DNA of 50,849 nucleotides from Inhella sp. (lineage in GTDB: Bacteria; Pseudomonadota; Gammaproteobacteria; Burkholderiales; Burkholderiaceae_C), in the NCBI RefSeq assembly GCF_027532025.1, contig NZ_JAPZSY010000016.1:1-50849 (forward strand). The letters run 5' to 3'. Positions 44,590 to 50,849 of the stretch are shown here, piece by piece; the first letter of the stretch is position 1, and every line of letters begins with the position of its first letter. Made by a program: the position numbers and the translations under genes. Below the pieces are notes generated by a model. That model was given only the letters and a program-made list of their open reading frames with translations. It made no database searches and had not been told where the DNA came from.

Positions 44590-45776
44590 GCGACGCTGTG
44601 CACGTGCGCCACCTCCGCCTGACGCCGCAGGGCGAAACGCAACGGCTGGAGGCCGAGATCGATGGCGATCTGGTGTGGTTCGATGCCCCGTCAGGGGCCT
44701 TCCATGGCCCCCGTGCCGAGCCCTTTTTGGCGCTGGCCCTGCAGGAGGCGATGGCGCGCCGGGTGCCGCTGGTGCTAGATCCTGCCCATCGGGTCTCGCC
44801 AACCTGGGTGCGCAACCTCGAGCGCGTGCAGGCCGTTTGGTTGTCGTGGAACGACGAGGACATCGGATGGGTGCCGGTGCAGGCGTCGACTGCCCCAGAG
44901 CCGGACCACCGGGGGTGGAGCCTGTCGACCTTCTCCGGCGGGGTGGACAGCAGTTACACCTTCCTGCAATGCCGCGAGCAGCTGTCGCACGTCGTGCTGG
45001 TTCAGGGTTTCGACACCGATGACGAAGACGGCTGGCGCCGCAACGTGCGCGCACGACGTGCGTTTGCCGATCGTCAGGGGGTCGCGCTGCTCCCCGTGGC
45101 CAACAACGTACGGGCGTTTCTGCAGCGGCGACGGCTGTCTTGGAACCTGGCTCACGGCGGCTTGTTGGCCTCGCTGGGCGTGGCCCTGGGTGCTCGAAGC
45201 GTGGTGATTCCGTCAACCTTCACCTACAGCCACCTGATTCCCTGGGGCTCGCACCCCGTGCTCGACCCCCTGTGGTCCACAGACCAAACCACCGTCACCC
45301 ACCACGGGGCCGATTGCGGTCGGACCGAAAAGACCCGTCGCTTGCTGCAAGCCCCCGATTTGCTTCACGAACTCCAAGTTTGTTGGCGCTCGGTCGATCA
45401 GAACTGCGGTCAGTGTCCCAAGTGCGTTCGAACCTCGTTGGCGCTTCACCTGTTGGGTGCCGAGTCGGACAAGCTGCCGCCGTACACGAGCGTCGACCAG
45501 TTGGTGGCTCTGCGCCCTTCCGACGGGGCCTCCCTGGCGTACACCGAAGAGTTGATTCGATTGGCATTGGTGCAGGGTCATCCGGCGGTGGCGAAGCGAC
45601 TGCGACGGGATCGCCGTCGCTACCTCTTGAAGATGCACGCGGTCGAGTGGCTCAAGCTGTTGGGGGGGAGGCGCCTCAAGACGTGGGCTCGGGGGCGTTC
45701 CACCGCTGCGTGGCGGCGAGATCGGGTCAAGCTGCAGGCGGCCCGCGATTGGCTGGACGACGGAGTGGCGCCATGA
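44586..45776 (+). CDS. PP-loop ATPase with QueC-like zinc cysteine motif, function unknown
   Basis: A 396-residue protein I cannot assign to a named pathway. Residues 1-105 form an N-terminal domain of unknown type. Residues 112-300 are an N-type ATP pyrophosphatase domain with PP-loop SGGVDSS at 117-123. C266, C274, C277 and C280 in VCWRSVDQNCGQCPKCVRT give a C-x7-C-x2-C-x2-C pattern very like the zinc site of 7-cyano-7-deazaguanine synthase QueC (C-x8-C-x2-C-x2-C). The C-terminal 80 residues are basic and helical. Such enzymes adenylylate a carboxylate or carbonyl oxygen with AMP release. No queuosine gene is near; it overlaps both neighbours by ATGA and is thus embedded in the polysaccharide operon. 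A role in modifying a sugar or its substituent is inferred. Confidence 0.8.
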   Translation: MSDAVHVRHLRLTPQGETQRLEAEIDGDLVWFDAPSGAFHGPRAEPFLALALQEAMARRVPLVLDPAHRVSPTWVRNLERVQAVWLSWNDEDIGWVPVQASTAPEPDHRGWSLSTFSGGVDSSYTFLQCREQLSHVVLVQGFDTDDEDGWRRNVRARRAFADRQGVALLPVANNVRAFLQRRRLSWNLAHGGLLASLGVALGARSVVIPSTFTYSHLIPWGSHPVLDPLWSTDQTTVTHHGADCGRTEKTRRLLQAPDLLHELQVCWRSVDQNCGQCPKCVRTSLALHLLGAESDKLPPYTSVDQLVALRPSDGASLAYTEELIRLALVQGHPAVAKRLRRDRRRYLLKMHAVEWLKLLGGRRLKTWARGRSTAAWRRDRVKLQAARDWLDDGVAP

Positions 45777-46747
45777 TCAAAGCTGCTTGGCACTGGGGCA
45801 GCCCGGGGGGCGCTCGTGGGCGTTTGACGGTGTTGATCTTCCACCGCGTGCTGCCCCAGCCCGACCCCCTGTTCCCCGGCGAGATGCATGCCGCGCGCTT
45901 CGATGCCGTTTGCGGTTGGCTGGCGTCCTGGGCGCCGGTTCTGCCCTTGGAGAAGGCGGTGCGGCAATTGAGAGACGGGGTCCTGCCCGCACGGGCCTTG
46001 GCCATCACCTTCGACGATGGCTATGCCGACAACGCCAGCGTGGCCTTGCCGCTGCTGCAAAAGCACGGCCTTTGCGCCACCTTCTTCGTGTCCACCGGCT
46101 ACCTGGATGGTGGTCGCATGTGGAGCGACACCTTGGTCCACGCCGTGCGGCACTCAGCGCGTGCGCACATCGATGTGAGGGACCTGGGTCTCGAGGGCGT
46201 CGATGCACTCAGCCTGGACGGCTGGGAGGCCCGCCGAGCCAGCGTCAATCGGTTGCTTCATGCCACCAAGTACCTCGGTGACAAGGCACGCGATCAGGCC
46301 GTGGCCGCGCTGGCCAACCGCTTGGGGGTGAGCCAGTTTCCTGAAGATTTGATGATGACCAGCCAACAAGTGAGAGCCTTGCGCGACGGAGGCATGCAAA
46401 TCGGTGCTCACACCGTGAATCACCCGATCCTGTCGCAACTGCCCAGGGCTGAGGCCTTGCGCGAAGTGAGCGGCAGTCGGTCCGCCCTGGAGGGTCTGCT
46501 GGATCAGCCCGTGTCGGTGTTCGCTTACCCGAATGGCAAGCCGGGCCAGGACTACTCCAAGGCGTCGGTGGAGATCGTCCGCGAGGCGGGCTACGAGGTG
46601 GCGGTTACCACGGAGTGGGCGTCGGCAGGGGTTGAAGTGGATCCGCTGCAGGTTCCGCGCTTCACACCTTGGGACTCCCAACGGTGGCGTTACGGTTGGC
46701 GGCTGGTGCGAAACCTGCGCGTCGATCCGCGGGGAGTCTGCGCTTGA
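45773..46747 (+). CDS. polysaccharide deacetylase family protein (second of three)
   Basis: A 324-residue NodB/CE4-type protein. RLTVLIFHRVLPQPDPLFPGEM at the N-terminus, motif 1 LAITFDDGYADNASVALPLL, ATFFVSTGYLDGGRMWSD, motif 2 with zinc His IGAHTVNHPILSQL and motif FAYPNGKPGQDYS are all present, so it should be catalytically competent. It belongs to the group of short-chain deacetylases with long insert (about 130-205) typical of exopolysaccharide loci. No signal peptide. It overlaps the PP-loop gene upstream (ATGA) and the next deacetylase downstream (TTGA). Confidence 0.9.
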   Translation: MIKAAWHWGSPGGARGRLTVLIFHRVLPQPDPLFPGEMHAARFDAVCGWLASWAPVLPLEKAVRQLRDGVLPARALAITFDDGYADNASVALPLLQKHGLCATFFVSTGYLDGGRMWSDTLVHAVRHSARAHIDVRDLGLEGVDALSLDGWEARRASVNRLLHATKYLGDKARDQAVAALANRLGVSQFPEDLMMTSQQVRALRDGGMQIGAHTVNHPILSQLPRAEALREVSGSRSALEGLLDQPVSVFAYPNGKPGQDYSKASVEIVREAGYEVAVTTEWASAGVEVDPLQVPRFTPWDSQRWRYGWRLVRNLRVDPRGVCA

Positions 46748-47754
46748 TCGACGCTTTTCTGCATGTCTGCCGCTTCCTTGGCCTGTTTGCCTGGGCGCGC
46801 AGGACCACCCGACACCGCCTGCGCATCTTGTGCTACCACGGCATTTGGATGGGGCCAGCGCCTCATTTTGGCGATCGGGTGTTCATGAGCCCTGAGCTTT
46901 TCGCCCATCGCATGAACGCTCTGAAGCGGGTCGGCTACACGGCGCTGTCGCTGCAGGAGGCCTGGAAACGTTGCCAGGAAGGGGGGTTGAACGGCCGCGA
47001 GATCGTCATCACGATCGACGACGGTTGGGCCGGCACGGCGCGCCACATGGCGCCGGCGCTGGCTCGGCTGGGTTGGCCGTCGACCTTGTACCTGGCAACG
47101 CACGATTTTCTGATTGGGACCCCGATTCCGCCGGTGACCGCCACGTGGCTGCTGGAGCGCGCCACGCAGCCTCTGGATCCTCGCATCCTGCTGGGCCAAG
47201 AGACGGCCCCCGACGACTGGGCGACGGCGCTGGAAGAGCGCATTCGCTCGCTGCCCGATGGACCCGCGCAGGAGGCGGAGTGGACCCGTTGGGGCGCTGC
47301 CCTGGGGGTGGATGTGTCCGCCGTGCTGGCCTGCCGCAGCCTGCATCCGATGACGCCGGCCGAGTTGCGCCAGTGCCTCGACATGGGCATGGACGTTCAA
47401 CTCCACACCCACCACCACGACCTGGGCGACATGAGGGCGACCGTGGTCGAGCGCGAGCTGGCCCTGAACCGCGAGCATTTGGCGCGTTTGACCGGGCAAT
47501 CGCCCATGGCGTTCAAGCACTTTTGCTACCCCAGTGGCGTGCATGACCAGCGGGCTTTCGTCAGCTTGCGGCAGTCGGGCATCGAGACGGCCACGACCAC
47601 GGACTACGGTCTACCGAGCGGGCGCCATGAACCCATGGCGCTGCCCCGGATCCTGGACGGGCAGTCGATGAGCGACATCGCGTTGGAGGCCCGGCTCAGT
47701 GGGTTTTGGTACTGGGTGGACCGCCTCCGTGGGCGAGTGACGGGCCACGCATGA
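46744..47754 (+). CDS. polysaccharide deacetylase family protein (third, divergent)
   Basis: A 336-residue NodB-like protein with RILCYHGIWMGPAPHFGDRVFMSPE, motif 1 VITIDDGWAGTARHM and a His-rich motif 2 QLHTHHHDLGD, then FKHFCYPSGVHDQRAF. It differs clearly from the preceding deacetylase (DDGW instead of DDGY, an HTHHHD motif, a different insert) so it is not a recent duplicate. The proposed start is TTG 46744, which overlaps the previous stop as TTGA and matches the overlapping pattern of the operon; an ATG at 46669 would create a 79-base overlap, and the next internal ATG would remove the CYHGIW motif. Confidence 0.85.
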   Translation: MIDAFLHVCRFLGLFAWARRTTRHRLRILCYHGIWMGPAPHFGDRVFMSPELFAHRMNALKRVGYTALSLQEAWKRCQEGGLNGREIVITIDDGWAGTARHMAPALARLGWPSTLYLATHDFLIGTPIPPVTATWLLERATQPLDPRILLGQETAPDDWATALEERIRSLPDGPAQEAEWTRWGAALGVDVSAVLACRSLHPMTPAELRQCLDMGMDVQLHTHHHDLGDMRATVVERELALNREHLARLTGQSPMAFKHFCYPSGVHDQRAFVSLRQSGIETATTTDYGLPSGRHEPMALPRILDGQSMSDIALEARLSGFWYWVDRLRGRVTGHA

Positions 47755-47890
47755 TGCTCAAGCAGCGCCTGTCGGTTCAAGCCAGACCTGCCCCCCGCCC
47801 CGCAGGGCAGATGGCTTCAGGGAAAGGCAGGCCCTTGCCGAACCATGCCCCCATGCAGAATCGCGCACTCGTTTTGTGGGGCCACAGGTT
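47755..47890 (+). promoter_or_regulatory. 136-base gap before the flippase with a possible internal promoter
   Basis: This is the largest gap within the right part of the cluster. CAGAAT-CGCG at 47856-47861 resembles the TAGAATCG boxes of tRNA-Ser and rimP. A TTGCCG lies at 47835 with a 15-base spacer, shorter than ideal. Transcription would start near 47868, just before the flippase start. No gene is visible in the gap. Confidence 0.35.
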
Positions 47891-49402
47891 GTGACTGCAG
47901 TCGGACGGAAAGTGGCCGTCGGGGCCCTGTGGATGGTGGGCCTGCGCCTGTTGGAGCGGGCGATCGGCTTCGTGTCCACGCTGATCCTCGCGCGCTTGTT
48001 GGTGCCCGCCGATTTCGGCTTGGTGGCGATGGCGATGACCGTCTACGCCTTCGTGGAGGTGGCCGGCAACTTTGGCTTCGATTTGGCCCTGTTGCGCGAC
48101 AAGGATGCATCGCGCGAGGCTTACGACAGCGCCTGGACGCTTTACGTCATTTACGGCGTGTTTGCGTTCTTGCTGCTGCTGGCCCTGGCGTGGCCAGCCG
48201 CGCAATTCCATGGGGATCAACGCTTGGTGCCCGTGATGGCGGTTTTGGGCTTGATCGCCCTGGTCCAGGGCTTCGACAACATCGGCACCGTGCACTTCCG
48301 CAAGGAGTTTCGGTTCGATGCCGAGTTCAAGTTGATGCTGTACCGCAAGCTGGTGGCCTTCGGGGTCACCGTGAGTTTGGCGCTTGCCTTCCGCAATTAC
48401 TGGGCACTGATCGGTGGCATGGTGGCCCAGCGTGCGACGGGCACGGTGCTGAGCTACACCATGCACCCGTACCGGCCCAGGTTCAACCTCACCCACGCAC
48501 GGGCGCTGTTTGGGTTTTCGCGCTGGCTGGTGCTGGCCCGCTTGATGGAGTGCTTGAAGAACCGAGGCCCGGACTTCATGATCGGCCGCCATCTCGATCT
48601 GGCGGCCTTGGGCCTGCACCGGTTGTCGCTGGAATTGGCCACCCTGGCCACCTCCGAGTTGATGTTGCCCATTTTGCGGGCGGTGTTTCCTGGCTATGCC
48701 GCGGTGGCCCACGACCGCCAGGCCCTGGCCTCGTCGTTCCTGCGGGTGCAAGGCAGCATCGTCTTGGTGACCTTGCCCGTCGGCTTGTGTTTCGTGCTGA
48801 TGCCCGATTTGGTCGTGCGCGCGTTGCTGGGCATGAACTGGCTGGGTGCCACGCCGCTGGTGATGATCTTCGGCATCTCGGGCTGCCTGTCGATGTTCCA
48901 ACTCACCAGCCTGGCCATCTTTGAAGTGTTGGGTCAGCCTCAGCGGTCGACGTGGCTGCGACTCACCGAGAACGTGCTGTTGCTTCCTTCCGTCGCCATC
49001 GCGCTGTGGTCGGATGCGGGCCTGGTCGGTGCTGCATGGTGCTGGGTGGGCGTGCAAGTTCTGCTGGTGCCCCTGTCGGCGTGGTTGATTCACGGGCTGT
49101 TGCCCTTGACCCTGCTGCAGCGCTTGGGGGTCTTGTGGCGTCCCGCCCTCGGGGCCGTTGTGATGGCCGTGGTGATCCACGCGGTGCGACTCTGGTTGCC
49201 GACGGTGGAATCCAGCGTGGCGGCTTTCGCTCAGTTGCTGGGTTTGGCTGCCCTGGCGGTCGGCAGCTTTGTGGCGACGGTGTTCGGCGCGTGGTGGGCG
49301 GCAGGTCGGCCCAGTGGTCCGGAGTCGTCGCTGGTGGAATGGATCGTGAGCAAATCGCGCCCGACCGCGGCGCCGCCGGTCGAGCCCCACTCTTCGACGT
49401 GA
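47891..49402 (+). CDS. Wzx-type oligosaccharide flippase (WzxC-like, MOP superfamily)
   Basis: A 503-residue polytopic protein with about twelve to fourteen membrane helices. The N-terminus VAVGALWMVGLRLLERAIGFVSTLILARLLVPADFGLVAMAMT is the typical polysaccharide-synthase/WzxC signature. Later KEFRFDAEFKLMLYRKLVAF and NRGPDFMIGRHLDLAALGLHRLS also match WzxC-like lipopolysaccharide translocases. It should flip the lipid-linked repeat unit across the inner membrane. Starts are GTG 47891 (preferred, better spacing to the candidate promoter and an ACAGG ribosome site) or GTG 47876. It is convergent with the acyl carrier protein gene across a palindrome. Confidence 0.92.
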   Translation: MTAVGRKVAVGALWMVGLRLLERAIGFVSTLILARLLVPADFGLVAMAMTVYAFVEVAGNFGFDLALLRDKDASREAYDSAWTLYVIYGVFAFLLLLALAWPAAQFHGDQRLVPVMAVLGLIALVQGFDNIGTVHFRKEFRFDAEFKLMLYRKLVAFGVTVSLALAFRNYWALIGGMVAQRATGTVLSYTMHPYRPRFNLTHARALFGFSRWLVLARLMECLKNRGPDFMIGRHLDLAALGLHRLSLELATLATSELMLPILRAVFPGYAAVAHDRQALASSFLRVQGSIVLVTLPVGLCFVLMPDLVVRALLGMNWLGATPLVMIFGISGCLSMFQLTSLAIFEVLGQPQRSTWLRLTENVLLLPSVAIALWSDAGLVGAAWCWVGVQVLLVPLSAWLIHGLLPLTLLQRLGVLWRPALGAVVMAVVIHAVRLWLPTVESSVAAFAQLLGLAALAVGSFVATVFGAWWAAGRPSGPESSLVEWIVSKSRPTAAPPVEPHSST

Positions 49403-49415
49403 CGCTCGGGGCCGT

Positions 49416-49441
49416 TGGGCTGAGCGCCGGCGCTCAGCCCA
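49416..49441. terminator. 26-base palindrome shared by flippase and ACP gene ends
   Basis: Perfect inverted repeat with arms TGGGCTGAGCGCC and GGCGCTCAGCCCA, starting 13 bases after the flippase stop and covering the last codons and stop of the acyl carrier protein gene on the other strand. No T tract. Probably a bidirectional terminator between convergent transcripts. Confidence 0.55.
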
Positions 49442-49688
49442 GCTTCGCGCTCAGAAAGTCGGCGAGCGACCCCACGGTGGCAAAAACGTCGCCGTCGATT
49501 TCGTCGTCGTGGATGCTGATGCCGAGTTGCTCTTCCATGGCGGTCATCAGCGACACAACCGCCATCGAATCCATTTCTGGCAGGGCGCCCACCAAGGGCG
49601 TTTCACGGGTGAACGATTGCGCCCGCCCGCCGAGCGACAAAACGTCGTCGAGGATGCGCAGGACGTGGTGCAGGGCGTCGGTGGACAT
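49434..49688 (-). CDS. acyl carrier protein, exosortase A system-associated
   Basis: An 84-residue phosphopantetheine-binding protein. The helix-2 motif is MDSMAVVSLMTAMEEQLGI with prosthetic-group serine S41 (DSM instead of the usual DSL). The helix IRED-like acidic surface is present (DDEIDGDVFATVGSLADFL). Start ATG 49688 fits ACP length; an in-frame GTG/ATG at 49712 would add eight residues. It is divergent from an AMP-dependent acyl ligase of the XrtA system, so the ligase probably loads this carrier with a specific acid. The lone minus-strand position suggests separate expression from the polysaccharide operon. Confidence 0.9.
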   Translation of the reverse strand: MSTDALHHVLRILDDVLSLGGRAQSFTRETPLVGALPEMDSMAVVSLMTAMEEQLGISIHDDEIDGDVFATVGSLADFLSAKLG

Positions 49689-49883
49689 GGCAAACGGCGT
49701 GGGACGGCTCAAGCAGGCCCCAGATGAAGGGGCGCGGAGTTTATCGTCGGCGCCCCGGGCCGATGGCCCAGCCTCCCGCAGGCCCGGGGGGCGGGGCTAA
49801 ACAAGGCAGTGCCTCGACTACATTCGCCGCAACCCTCGATCCCGACCTCGACTTCGACCTCTTTGAGCATTTCACCGGGCGCC
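49689..49883. promoter_or_regulatory. divergent intergenic region between ACP and acyl ligase
   Basis: The 195-base region is GC-rich in its left two thirds, including a GGGCCGATGGCCC inverted repeat at about 49758-49770. A TACATT-CGCCG stretch at 49819 could be the -10 of the ligase (TATAAT 4 of 6); no -35 is clear. No gene is seen in it. Confidence 0.3.
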
Positions 49884-50849
49884 ATGCCGTTGCACGAATC
49901 TCAATTGCTCCACGAATTGCCGCTGCGTCAGGCTGAACTCCGTCCCGAGGCGCCGGCCCTGGTCCACGGGGTCCAATCGCTCGACTACGGGCAGTTGGCT
50001 GCCCAGATTCGCGGCCTCGCCGCCGGACTGTTGAATTGGGGCCTTCAGCGTGGCGACCGCGTGGCCGTCTACCTTGAAAAGCGCATCGAGACGGTCGTGG
50101 CGAGTTTTGGTGTGCCTTCCGCCGGCGGTGTGTTGGTGCCCATGAATCCCTTGCTCAAGCCCGATCAAGTGGGCTTCATCGCGTGGGATTGCGACGTGAG
50201 GGTGCTGGTGACTTCGCCGGAGCGCTACGCGCAGCTCGGGCCCACCTTGGCGGCATGCCCCTCGATCCAAGCTGTGGTGCTCACCTCGCAAGACGAAGCT
50301 GCTGGGCATGGGGTGCTGTCTTGGGGCTCGTTGCTGCCAACGCCGCCCCGCGCGGGTCACCGCCTGATCGACACCGACGTGGCCGCCATCCTCTACACCA
50401 GCGGCAGCACCGGCAAGCCCAAGGGCGTGGTGCTGAGCCATCGAAACATGGTGGCTGGGGCCAAGAGCGTGGCCAGTTACCTGGACAACCGGGAAGACGA
50501 CACCTTGCTCGCGGCCTTGCCCCTGAGCTTCGATGCCGGGTTCAGCCAGCTCACCACGGCCTTCCACGTGGGCGCGCGAGTGGTGCTGCTGAATTACTTG
50601 CTCCCGCGGGATGTGCTCAAGGCGATGGAGCGCCACCGCGTGACCGGGCTGACGGCGGTGCCGCCCCTCTACATCCAATTGGCCGGCTTGGAATGGCCAG
50701 CCAGCCTTGACGAGCATTTGCGCTACTTTGCCAACACGGGCGGCCGCATGCCGCGCGACACCTTGGCCCAGCTGCGGGCTCGGGTGCCCTCGGCCAAGCC
50801 GTTTCTGATGTACGGCCTGACCGAAGCCTTTCGCTCCACCTACTTGCCG
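49884..50849 (+). CDS. acyl-CoA ligase (AMP-forming), exosortase A system-associated, partial
   Basis: The first 322 codons of an AMP-binding enzyme cut by the right edge. ATG 49884 starts MPLHESQLLHELPLRQAELRP. The adenylation core motif A3 begins at Y171 (YTSGSTGKPKGVVLSH). A4-like PLSFDAGFSQL and the A5-like LMYGLTEAFRSTYLP at the very end are in order. It matches the XrtA-associated ligase family that in other genomes is followed by a PLP-dependent decarboxylase and hydrolases, which may lie just outside. With the divergent acyl carrier protein it forms an acid-activation and carrier pair; the acid is unknown. Confidence 0.9.
   Translation, partial: MPLHESQLLHELPLRQAELRPEAPALVHGVQSLDYGQLAAQIRGLAAGLLNWGLQRGDRVAVYLEKRIETVVASFGVPSAGGVLVPMNPLLKPDQVGFIAWDCDVRVLVTSPERYAQLGPTLAACPSIQAVVLTSQDEAAGHGVLSWGSLLPTPPRAGHRLIDTDVAAILYTSGSTGKPKGVVLSHRNMVAGAKSVASYLDNREDDTLLAALPLSFDAGFSQLTTAFHVGARVVLLNYLLPRDVLKAMERHRVTGLTAVPPLYIQLAGLEWPASLDEHLRYFANTGGRMPRDTLAQLRARVPSAKPFLMYGLTEAFRSTYLP

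Noticed and set aside
1-50849. Insertion sequences, prophage genes, integrases, toxin-antitoxin or defence genes
   Set aside because: No transposase, integrase, terminal inverted repeats or target duplications were found; tRNA-Ser at 7191 is not flanked by an integrase or a repeated tRNA end.

Overview
The window reads as a chromosomal segment of a high-GC betaproteobacterium, most likely Burkholderiales (Leptothrix/Rubrivivax/Roseateles-like). Three things suggest this: codon third positions are strongly G/C; the gene order rimP-nusA-infB-rbfA-truB-typA is typical of that order; and the second half is an exosortase A (XrtA/PEP-CTERM) exopolysaccharide cluster of the kind found in floc- and biofilm-forming betaproteobacteria. 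Taxonomy is inferred from gene content and protein similarity recalled from memory; no search was run.

Layout. 1-404: the end-less part of a minus-strand gene of unknown function that runs off the left edge. 500-7130: a signalling operon with one stand-alone receiver protein and two tandem paralogous cytoplasmic histidine kinases (helical-repeat region, GAF, kinase), closed by a terminator. 7191-9070 (minus): nfeD-like, qmcA-like stomatin, a DUF2237 gene and tRNA-Ser(GGA). 9212-11479: a large PLP-dependent basic amino acid decarboxylase. 11534-12313 (minus): fabI. 12486-20661: rimP-nusA-infB-rbfA-truB-typA, the translation/transcription-factor operon, with a terminator-like hairpin in its leader. 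20693-22698: an EamA exporter coupled to a 3-hydroxyisobutyryl-CoA-hydrolase-like protein. 22712-24316 (minus): a VAO/4-cresol-dehydrogenase-type flavin oxidase.

24488-50849 (right edge): the XrtA exopolysaccharide cluster. Export and assembly genes come first: an outer-membrane export lipoprotein, a chain-length determinant, a tyrosine autokinase, an outer-membrane beta-barrel protein and an ExeA-like ATPase. They are followed by a polysaccharide deacetylase, a FemAB/GNAT-type protein, a glycosyltransferase, exosortase A fused to an EpsI domain, a UDP-sugar 6-dehydrogenase, a glycosyltransferase, an asparagine-synthetase-like amidotransferase, two more glycosyltransferases, a PaaK/CapK-like adenylate-forming enzyme and a Wzy/WaaL-like O-antigen ligase. 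The end of the run is less standard: a QueC-like PP-loop ATPase, two further unlike polysaccharide deacetylases and a Wzx-type flippase. Beyond them an acyl carrier protein (minus) diverges from an XrtA-associated acyl-CoA ligase that is cut by the right edge.

The cluster as a whole should make, modify, flip, polymerise and export an exopolysaccharide and, through XrtA, process PEP-CTERM proteins. No PEP-CTERM substrate, no initiating sugar-phosphate transferase and no prsK/prsR regulator lies within the window. The most interesting lead is the QueC-like PP-loop enzyme. It sits in the same cluster as a sugar-acid-forming dehydrogenase and a glutamine-dependent amidotransferase, so a carboxylate-activating or amidating modification of the polysaccharide is a testable possibility. 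The tandem kinases and the rimP leader terminator are also worth a second look.
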